From assembly GCA_029265085.1 (NCBI GenBank), contig JAJUJY010000145.1, forward strand, positions 1 through 10,503: a stretch of 10,503 bases of DNA, given 5' to 3'. The notes under the pieces are model-generated. The model searched no databases, had not been told where the DNA came from, and worked only from the letters and a program-made list of their open reading frames with translations. The DNA comes from Chloroflexota bacterium (GTDB lineage: Bacteria > Chloroflexota > Anaerolineae > Anaerolineales > Anaerolineaceae). Positions within the stretch are counted from its first letter, which is position 1, and each line of letters starts with the position of its first letter. This document shows, one piece after another, positions 5,851 to 10,503 of the stretch. A program made the position numbers and the translations under genes.

Positions 5851-8205
5851 TCAGGATGTTTTCATTGGTTTACCAGCTAATACATAGTCAACCAGGGCTT
5901 TTGTGCGTTGGCGAATGGCCAATTGCCAGAGTGTTTTGCGAGCTTCCCGAGCCCGGTCAATATCGGCCGGGTGCGGACTGTAAATTTCTTTTTGATATTC
6001 GTCTAATAAAATCTCGGCAGCTTCTTTACTCTCAGGGAAGATATTGGTAAGCACATTGACCTGTTCTGTTGGCGTCAATAACTTCTCCTCTTTGTATCCC
6101 ATAAAGCGGTTGAGCCACTCAATATGATAAAAAACCCGCTCAATGGGTGTGAGACGCACCATATTTGTCCACAATCGCAGCAGGGCGGGCGGTTTTAATC
6201 CCCTGGCTAACAGAGATTTTTCGATCAATACTGGCACCGATTTTTCAGGGTTGCGATAGGACGCGCGAATTAAGAAGATACTGGTGATGATAATTGCCAG
6301 GGCAATTCCACCCAGAATCATTAGGAACAACCATTTTTTTAGGAAAGGCTCTGTCTCTTCCGGGGGAGCCGGCTCTTCGGTAGGCTGACTGGAAGGCGAT
6401 TCCTCGCTTTCCAGGTCTTCTTCCAGCCGCTGCAGCGGATCAGTGCCAAATTGAGGCCGGTTTGACTGGTTGAGATTAATTCCGGATGGGCGGTCCAAAA
6501 GCGGTTGTGAGGCAGTAGGTTCAAATTCGATCCAGCCAATTTCCGGGAAATAGACTTCCGGCCAGGCATGACTGTCTTTTTGCCGTACGGAGTAGATGGT
6601 TTGCTCAATCTCGTATTCACCTTGAGCATACCCGGCTGTCCAGCGGGCTGGAACGCCTAATGAGCGCAGCATCAAAATTTCCGCGGTAGCGTAATAATTG
6701 CAAAAACCTCGCTTGTAATCAAACAAGAACCATTCGATGGGGTCTCGCCCGGCTGGCGGCGTGTCAATCACCGGGGCATATTCGATGTTATCGCGCAGGT
6801 AATAGGTTATGGCCATTGCTTTGTCGTACGGGGTTTCCATACCGGCAGTAATTTCGGCGGCCAGGGTGCGAATGCTGTCCGGAAAGTCTTCGGGTAATTG
6901 CAAATAGCGCTGCGTGATCCAGTCCGGGTAATCGGTTCCGGCTGCCCGTAATTCAACAATGGTTGGCGTGTTGATCATCGCTTCCACCCGGTAGCTTTCA
7001 CCGGTCCGAATCATTGGCTCTGCCAACAACGTGATGATATCTACGCCGACCTTAAGCTCCTGGTCAAAAATCATGGTTACCGGGCGGCTGACGCGGGTTG
7101 TGACAGCAGGCGCATACAGCATCCCCAAATTTTTCTCGGTCTGGATGGTAAAGCGGTAGCGGGCAGTTCCCCTCACTTCGGTAAATTCCGATTCCCAGTC
7201 CTCGTCTGTCAATGTGGCCTTTTGCTCAATGGTGCTGATCCAGTGGCCGCCTTCATACTTGTCGTAGGAGCGAGCGCGCCAGTAAAATGCCTGCCCGGGC
7301 GGGGCACTGGAATTTGAGTCCACTGTAAAGATCACCTGGTCGCCTAGGGCTGAACCTGTGCCAAGGGTGAATTCGTCACCGTACACTTCCAGCGGAATGA
7401 TGAGCGGGCCGCGCAAGGGAGCTACGGCATTTTCAAACCAGCGCTGGATTCCGCGCCAGGCTCTTACCAGCTGCTCTTGTTCTGGCGTGTCGGGATAGAA
7501 CGATTTGATCGCGGTGGTTGCATTCCAGGCAATGATGACCAGGGCAAGCACGGCCACCAATGACCCGCGCCCTACATTGATCGCGAAATCCGATTCGATG
7601 GTGATTTTCTGATCTTCCCACTGCTTTGCGCTTTTGATGTAATTTAATTGGGTGAGCAGCAGCAAGGCGAAAATGATGAAGAAAGCCAGGTAGATGCCGC
7701 CTCTGGCGATGGGCGGATTGTAAAAATCCACAATCATGATGGCTACGCCGGCAATAACCAGCGGCTGCCAGGGGCGCGCCGAACGGGTGAGGCCGTAACC
7801 GGCGGTTAAGCCTAAGGCCCAAAAGAGCAGCGCCATGTTTGTCAGAAACAGCAGCGGGTCGGTCAGCGGCTGGTTTTGAAAGATCATAGCCAGGCTGGCC
7901 CACAACCGCCCGCCCAGGCTTTCAAGCCGCTCTAACCAGGCGATATCCTCACCGAGGGTTAATCCTAACTGCCAGGGTACAAAGAACAGCGTGTATACGA
8001 TGCAAAAGATACCGACCAGCCAGCCTTTAAACCTGGAATACCCCAGCCCAAGCCCAAGAATGGCCCCGAAAATTGCCAGGACAACCACCATATCTAAGTT
8101 TTCCGTCCATTCGGTGGTACTTAAGCGGGATGCGGCCGTTGTAATCGCTGCTAGGAGAAGTAAGGCAGCCGGGATGTTCCACCAGCGATCTACGTATTTT
8201 TTCAT
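5851..8205 (-). CDS. TgpA-like membrane transglutaminase-family protein
   Basis: An integral membrane protein of 784 aa. The N-terminal region (about 10-235) holds several hydrophobic helices, as in TgpA/DUF3488 proteins. An extracytoplasmic region (about 240-565) follows, ending in a transglutaminase-like core: RGFCNYYATAEILMLRSLGVPAR (starting at residue 499) with nucleophile C502, DSHAWPEVYF (544-553) with H546, and GWIEFEPTA (557-565), where E562 stands at the usual Asp position of the triad. An acidic, Pro/Glu-rich linker (about 590-620) leads to another membrane helix (about 624-646) and a cytoplasmic tail (about 650-770) that fits a DUF4129-like domain. The role is probably cysteine-type peptide cleavage or crosslinking at the envelope; the substrate is unknown. 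I chose ATG 8205 because the hydrophobic N-terminus begins there; the frame is open a further 40 codons, but that stretch would overlap the divergent promoter. There is no Shine-Dalgarno before 8205. It is first in a probable operon with the cyclase. Confidence 0.9.
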   Translation of the reverse strand: MKKYVDRWWNIPAALLLLAAITTAASRLSTTEWTENLDMVVVLAIFGAILGLGLGYSRFKGWLVGIFCIVYTLFFVPWQLGLTLGEDIAWLERLESLGGRLWASLAMIFQNQPLTDPLLFLTNMALLFWALGLTAGYGLTRSARPWQPLVIAGVAIMIVDFYNPPIARGGIYLAFFIIFALLLLTQLNYIKSAKQWEDQKITIESDFAINVGRGSLVAVLALVIIAWNATTAIKSFYPDTPEQEQLVRAWRGIQRWFENAVAPLRGPLIIPLEVYGDEFTLGTGSALGDQVIFTVDSNSSAPPGQAFYWRARSYDKYEGGHWISTIEQKATLTDEDWESEFTEVRGTARYRFTIQTEKNLGMLYAPAVTTRVSRPVTMIFDQELKVGVDIITLLAEPMIRTGESYRVEAMINTPTIVELRAAGTDYPDWITQRYLQLPEDFPDSIRTLAAEITAGMETPYDKAMAITYYLRDNIEYAPVIDTPPAGRDPIEWFLFDYKRGFCNYYATAEILMLRSLGVPARWTAGYAQGEYEIEQTIYSVRQKDSHAWPEVYFPEIGWIEFEPTASQPLLDRPSGINLNQSNRPQFGTDPLQRLEEDLESEESPSSQPTEEPAPPEETEPFLKKWLFLMILGGIALAIIITSIFLIRASYRNPEKSVPVLIEKSLLARGLKPPALLRLWTNMVRLTPIERVFYHIEWLNRFMGYKEEKLLTPTEQVNVLTNIFPESKEAAEILLDEYQKEIYSPHPADIDRAREARKTLWQLAIRQRTKALVDYVLAGKPMKTS

Positions 8206-8211
8206 GTTTTG

Positions 8212-8241
8212 AGTGTACATTAAGAGGTTTGTTTTCGTCAA
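8212..8241 (-). promoter_or_regulatory. candidate promoter of the transglutaminase-cyclase operon
   Basis: On the minus strand TTGACG (8241-8236) is followed, after 18 bases, by TACACT (8217-8212). The -35 matches consensus at five of six positions and the -10 at four. A transcript from here would start at or very near the ATG at 8205, suggesting a leaderless or nearly leaderless mRNA, which agrees with the missing Shine-Dalgarno. Confidence 0.4.
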
Positions 8242-8262
8242 TGGAAGGAGGAAATGAAGGTT

Positions 8263-8273
8263 TGCTATATAAT
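8263..8273 (+). promoter_or_regulatory. candidate -10 promoter element for the PAP2 phosphatase gene
   Basis: The sequence TGCTATATAAT contains a perfect TATAAT (8268-8273), and its TG followed by CTATATA also reads as an extended -10. No good -35 is visible 17 bases upstream. Transcription from about 8280 would leave a leader of some 58 bases before the ATG at 8338. It also means the upstream in-frame ATG at 8254 would lie outside the message. Confidence 0.5.
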
Positions 8274-8324
8274 GATGTGGGGGGATTTTGTTTCGCCTGA
8301 TTTCACACCGAACGATCAATTTCA

Positions 8325-8330
8325 CAGGAG
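8325..8330 (+). promoter_or_regulatory. Shine-Dalgarno CAGGAG deciding the PAP2 phosphatase start
   Basis: CAGGAG is followed by seven bases and ATG at 8338. This favours 8338 over the in-frame ATG at 8254, which also follows an AGGAGG stretch but lies upstream of the likely -10 box. Confidence 0.65.
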
Positions 8331-8337
8331 TTTCAAC

Positions 8338-9393
8338 ATGGATGCACTCTTACAAGCGGAAGTTGCGGTTAATTTGTTTCTTCAGGGACTGGGTTCCTGG
8401 CTGACGACCATCCTGAGCTTTTTTACTTTCTTGGGCAATGAAGAGTTTTACCTGCTGGTTATGCCCATATTGTATTGGTGTGTGGATGCGCAAGTTGGCT
8501 TGCGGATTGGGATTATGCTCCTGTTGAGCAATGGGGTGAACAGCATCTTTAAGCTGACTTTTCACAGTCCGCGCCCCTATTGGATTGATACCCGGGTAAA
8601 GGCAATCATCGCGGAGACCTCATTCGGCCTGCCTTCCGGCCATGCGCAAAATGCGGCCAGCCTGTGGGGGTTGGGCGCAGCGCTGGCTCCGTGGGCCTGG
8701 GCGAAACCAGTGGCACTCGCGATTATTTTCCTGATTGGCCTGTCTCGGCTGGCGCTGGGGGTCCATTTCACCCGCGATGTGCTGGCGGGCTGGCTGATCG
8801 GCGGTTTGTTACTGTGGGCGTTTTTACGCCTGGAGAAACGGGTTGCCGGGTGGGTGAAACGGCAAAAGCTTTCCCGGTTGGTGCTGGTGGCACTGTTCTC
8901 CTCGATTGGATTGATCCTGGCGGGCTGGCTTGTGCAAATACTGACCAGCGGTTTAGCCGTTCCGGCTGAGTGGGCTGCAAATGCGCTGCTGGCCGCCCCG
9001 GAAGAACCGATTGACCCAACCTCAATCACCGGGTTCTTTACCCTGGGCGGAACCTGGTTTGGTTTGCTGGCTGGCGCGGCTGTTTTGTATGCCCGCTTTG
9101 GACCGTACAATGCCGGCGGTGATTGGGGTAAACGTGCGCTGCGCTATCTGATCGGTGTGGTGGGGGTGGGAATTTTCTATTTTGGCCTTGGCCAAATCTT
9201 CCCCCGTGAGGCGAACCTGGTGAGCTACCTGCTGCGGTATTTCCGCTATATGCTGGTGGGTTTGTGGATTGCGCTGGGCGCGCCGTGGTTATTTGTGCGG
9301 ATGGGTTTAGCGACTTTTGCAACCGGCAAGCATAAAGGCCCCAAACATGCGGCCGCCAAAGCCAAAAAAGGCGCAACTTCACGAGGCAAATAA
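8338..9393 (+). CDS. PAP2-family membrane phosphatase (undecaprenyl/phosphatidate type)
   Basis: A polytopic membrane phosphatase of the PAP2 superfamily, 351 aa, expected to remove phosphate from a lipid phosphate or diphosphate (undecaprenyl pyrophosphate, phosphatidate or similar) on the outer face of the membrane. All three signature motifs are present: KLTFHSPRP (72-80, KX6RP), PSGH (99-102) with the proton-donor histidine H102, and SRLALGVHFTRD (136-147) with nucleophile H143 and D147. Hydrophobic helices flank these. A further membrane region (about 180-320) lies beyond the catalytic core and makes it longer than minimal PAP2 enzymes. The C-terminus (about 330-351) is rich in Lys, Ala and Gly. 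The start at 8338 is chosen for its Shine-Dalgarno site and the promoter position. The gene is divergent from the transglutaminase operon. The substrate is inferred from the superfamily only. Confidence 0.92.
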   Translation: MDALLQAEVAVNLFLQGLGSWLTTILSFFTFLGNEEFYLLVMPILYWCVDAQVGLRIGIMLLLSNGVNSIFKLTFHSPRPYWIDTRVKAIIAETSFGLPSGHAQNAASLWGLGAALAPWAWAKPVALAIIFLIGLSRLALGVHFTRDVLAGWLIGGLLLWAFLRLEKRVAGWVKRQKLSRLVLVALFSSIGLILAGWLVQILTSGLAVPAEWAANALLAAPEEPIDPTSITGFFTLGGTWFGLLAGAAVLYARFGPYNAGGDWGKRALRYLIGVVGVGIFYFGLGQIFPREANLVSYLLRYFRYMLVGLWIALGAPWLFVRMGLATFATGKHKGPKHAAAKAKKGATSRGK

Positions 9394-9395
9394 CG

Positions 9396-9401
9396 TATAA
9401 T
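9396..9401 (+). promoter_or_regulatory. candidate -10 box (TATAAT) for the small YtxH-like gene
   Basis: A perfect TATAAT lies two bases after the PAP2 stop codon and 63 bases before the next ATG. No clear -35 is visible within the PAP2 coding end. Like the PAP2 gene, the small downstream gene may have a -10-dominated promoter of its own. Confidence 0.4.
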
Positions 9402-9464
9402 TAATATCGTACCCGAGAATTTTGCCCCGCCGATGTGGTTGGGGAGGATGGTTAAGGAGGAACC

Positions 9465-9680
9465 ATGCGCAAATTTGCATACTTTTTATTAGGAGCGGTG
9501 ATCGGCGGCGCAGTCGGCAGCGCGCTGGCAATTTTGTTCGCTCCGGCTCCTGGCACCGTCTTGCAAGAACAGGTTGTGGCCAAGCTGAACGCCATTCGCC
9601 AGGATGTGAAGCAGGCTGCTGTGGACCGCCGCATCCAGTTGGAAGGTGAACTGGATACACTGCGCCGGCCGCAGGCATAG
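9465..9680 (+). CDS. small YtxH-like membrane-anchored protein, 71 aa
   Basis: One N-terminal membrane segment (about 5-26) with a glycine-zipper pattern (GAVIGGAVGSA) is followed by FAPAPG and a charged helix (about 33-66) likely to form a coiled coil. This is the architecture of YtxH/gas-vesicle-GvpP-like proteins, which usually have the zipper helix followed by an 'APxxG' turn. The precise role is unknown; proteins of this type are often associated with envelope or general stress. A strong Shine-Dalgarno (AAGGAGG, 9454-9460) lies four bases before the ATG. A TATAAT box and the downstream terminator suggest it can be a single-gene transcript. Confidence 0.75.
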   Translation: MRKFAYFLLGAVIGGAVGSALAILFAPAPGTVLQEQVVAKLNAIRQDVKQAAVDRRIQLEGELDTLRRPQA

Positions 9681-9699
9681 ACCGCCGAATTAATTCAAG

Positions 9700-9737
9700 A
9701 AAAAACCAGGGCTTGGAAAACAAGCCCTGGTTTTTTT
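9700..9737. terminator. bidirectional intrinsic terminator
   Basis: A perfect 10-bp GC-rich stem, CCAGGGCTTG (9706-9715) with CAAGCCCTGG (9721-9730), encloses a GAAAA loop. It is flanked by A6 (9700-9705) and T7 (9731-9737). It therefore works as an intrinsic terminator in both directions, serving the small + strand gene and the convergent M6-like gene. A weaker hairpin (CCGCT 9740-9744 with AGCGG 9750-9754) follows. Confidence 0.92.
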
Positions 9738-9771
9738 ATCCGCTCTGCTAGCGGCTTAGTCCAGTTGGTTC

Positions 9772-10380
9772 TTATTGGGTGAGTGCGATGCTGTATTCTG
9801 CTTCCTGGCGGGTGAAGCGGGTGGTGCCGCTGACAACCAGGATGATCTCTTCGTCCGGGCTGCTCAAGCTTATCGGCAGGACCAGCGTTTGCTCATCGTT
9901 GAGGGTGAGTGTCTCGACGGTGGTGGTGTCACCCTTGCGGATGAGTGAGAGCTGGAAGGTCTGCGGCAGGCGGTTCTGAATGCGCACAAAGCCGTCACCG
10001 ATCCAGCCGCCGTCATCCGTCTCGAAATCGCTAAAGTAGTTGATCTGTGGAATTTCCACATCATCGAGCAGGAAGCCTTCACCATTGACCGCCGCATCGG
10101 TGACATACTCAAAGCGCAGGGTCACTTTTTGACCGGCAAACTGGGAGAGATCCACTTCTTCTTCCACATATCCATCGGTGACGCCGTTATAGCCGCAGCC
10201 GTAGCTGTTGCCGGAGGGGTCTTCGGTGGTGCAGGAGGGGGTATCCAGAATCTGCCAGGAATCGCCGTCATCGGTGGAGGCCAGCAGGTAGAGGTAGTCG
10301 TAGTCGGTTTCCAGGTCGTACCACATCTTGAAGCGCATGCTGACCTCGCCGGAGACACCGGTCAGGTCAAAGCTGCTCGA
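9772..10380 (-). CDS. M6 immune-inhibitor-A-like secreted protein, C-terminal fragment (5'-truncated)
   Basis: The last 202 residues of a secreted protein resembling the C-terminal region of immune inhibitor A-type metallopeptidases (family M6). The fragment begins [14 protein letters not shown] and continues with [16 protein letters not shown] and DGDSWQIL, the beta-sandwich, carbohydrate-binding/MAM-like pattern of that region. [23 protein letters not shown] and a second element [15 protein letters not shown] follow. The peptidase domain and signal peptide are missing, so catalysis cannot be judged. The frame stays open upstream of the internal Met codon at 10338 until a stop at 10389-10387, just past the point where thiC sequence starts on the other strand. 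The reading is therefore cut off abruptly rather than starting at a gene start. The C-terminus is complete, with its TAA 34 bases from the shared terminator. Confidence 0.8.
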   Translation of the reverse strand, partial: SSSFDLTGVSGEVSMRFKMWYDLETDYDYLYLLASTDDGDSWQILDTPSCTTEDPSGNSYGCGYNGVTDGYVEEEVDLSQFAGQKVTLRFEYVTDAAVNGEGFLLDDVEIPQINYFSDFETDDGGWIGDGFVRIQNRLPQTFQLSLIRKGDTTTVETLTLNDEQTLVLPISLSSPDEEIILVVSGTTRFTRQEAEYSIALTQ

Positions 10381-10386
10381 TGAAGA
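10373..10386. other. head-to-head junction between truncated M6-like gene and truncated thiC
   Basis: The M6-like reading on the minus strand is credible up to about base 10380 and hits a stop at 10389-10387. The ThiC reading on the plus strand is credible from the Cys codon at 10374 onward, while the codon before it (AGC, Ser) does not match the conserved ThiC Phe. Both genes thus lose their 5' parts at the same place, sharing only a few bases. No target-site duplication, insertion sequence end or longer repeat is visible. Confidence 0.75.
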
Positions 10387-10503
10387 TCACGCAGGACGTG
10401 CGGGACTACGCGGCGCAGAAACAGATCGACGAGCAACGGGCGATTCAGATCGGCATGCAAGAAAAGGCGGAAGAGTTCAGAAAGACCGGAGCCGAAATCT
10501 ATC
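10374..10503 (+). CDS. thiC: ThiC (phosphomethylpyrimidine synthase), C-terminal fragment
   Basis: The frame reads [15 protein letters not shown], then a helix ending in [11 protein letters not shown] at the window edge. This closely matches the C-terminal tail of ThiC, the radical-SAM enzyme that makes the thiamine pyrimidine (HMP-P) from aminoimidazole ribotide. In the family this tail follows the iron-sulfur motif CXXCXXXXC; only the last cysteine (10374-10376) is retained here. Everything upstream, including the rest of the cluster motif and the catalytic barrel, is absent, and the frame meets a stop at 10341-10343. The fragment cannot be an active gene as placed. Either the window joins unrelated DNA here or thiC was broken by a rearrangement. 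A real gene starting at ATG 10380 is unlikely, since no ribosome binding site precedes it. Confidence 0.8.

Noticed and set aside
8206..8325. 40-residue N-terminal extension of the transglutaminase-like protein
   Set aside because: It overlaps the divergent promoter region and is polar/basic, unlike a membrane-protein start. The hydrophobic N-terminus is complete from 8205.
8254..8337. Upstream ATG for the PAP2 phosphatase, preceded by an AGGAGG-like stretch
   Set aside because: The added 28 residues do not resemble PAP2 N-termini, and the segment contains the likely TATAAT box. ATG 8338 has its own good ribosome binding site.
8577..9110. Long minus-strand open frame inside the PAP2 gene
   Set aside because: It is antisense to a gene with all three PAP2 motifs and its translation is low-complexity, rich in Ser, Pro and Ala. 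It is a GC-driven shadow.
10122..10383. Open frames on both strands over the M6-like fragment
   Set aside because: Their translations are low-complexity (Ser/Pro/Thr-rich or Gly/Val-rich) and overlap a frame with clear immune-inhibitor-like patterns.
1..10503. CRISPR array, tRNA, rRNA, transposase, phage or toxin-antitoxin genes
   Set aside because: I found no regularly spaced repeats, no recognisable RNA-gene sequences and no proteins of these types on either strand.

Overview
The window looks like ordinary chromosomal DNA from a free-living bacterium. The closest feel is a Chloroflexota (Anaerolineae-type) genome. That is an inference from the style of the proteins and the gene mix (an M6 immune-inhibitor-like secreted protein, a GAF/PAS adenylate cyclase, a TgpA-like transglutaminase), not from a phylogenetic marker. 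There is no rRNA, tRNA, CRISPR array, transposase or phage gene. Base composition is moderate over roughly the first 8 kb and visibly more GC-rich after about 8.6 kb.

Layout. Positions 1-1795 (+): the 3' part of a malic enzyme gene, followed closely by two small membrane-protein genes of unknown role. Positions 1796-1991: a non-coding gap with a 15-bp perfect inverted repeat (large hairpin). Positions 1992-4117 (+): a two-gene unit, a PfkB-family sugar/nucleoside kinase and an M20 metallopeptidase, joined by a 4-bp ATGA overlap. Positions 4114-8205 (-): a two-gene unit transcribed toward the M20 gene, with a membrane transglutaminase-like protein first and a GAF-PAS-class III nucleotidyl cyclase second. 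Its last stop codon overlaps the M20 stop codon. Positions 8206-8337: a divergent promoter region. Positions 8338-9680 (+): a PAP2-family membrane phosphatase and a small YtxH-like protein. Positions 9700-9737: a strong bidirectional terminator. Positions 9772-10380 (-): the C-terminal part of an M6 immune-inhibitor-A-like protein. Positions 10374-10503 (+): the extreme C-terminal part of ThiC, running off the window.

Functionally these are central carbon metabolism (malate to pyruvate), small-molecule phosphorylation and peptide trimming, second-messenger signalling coupled to a cell-envelope transglutaminase-like protein, and lipid/undecaprenyl-type phosphate hydrolysis. I see no convincing new defence or mobile system.

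The most notable anomaly is near 10373-10386. A 5'-truncated M6 gene (- strand) and a 5'-truncated thiC (+ strand) meet head to head over a few shared bases. This looks like a chimeric join (assembly or amplification artefact) or a real rearrangement, and it should be resolved before the last ~130 bases, or the linkage of the M6 fragment, are interpreted.
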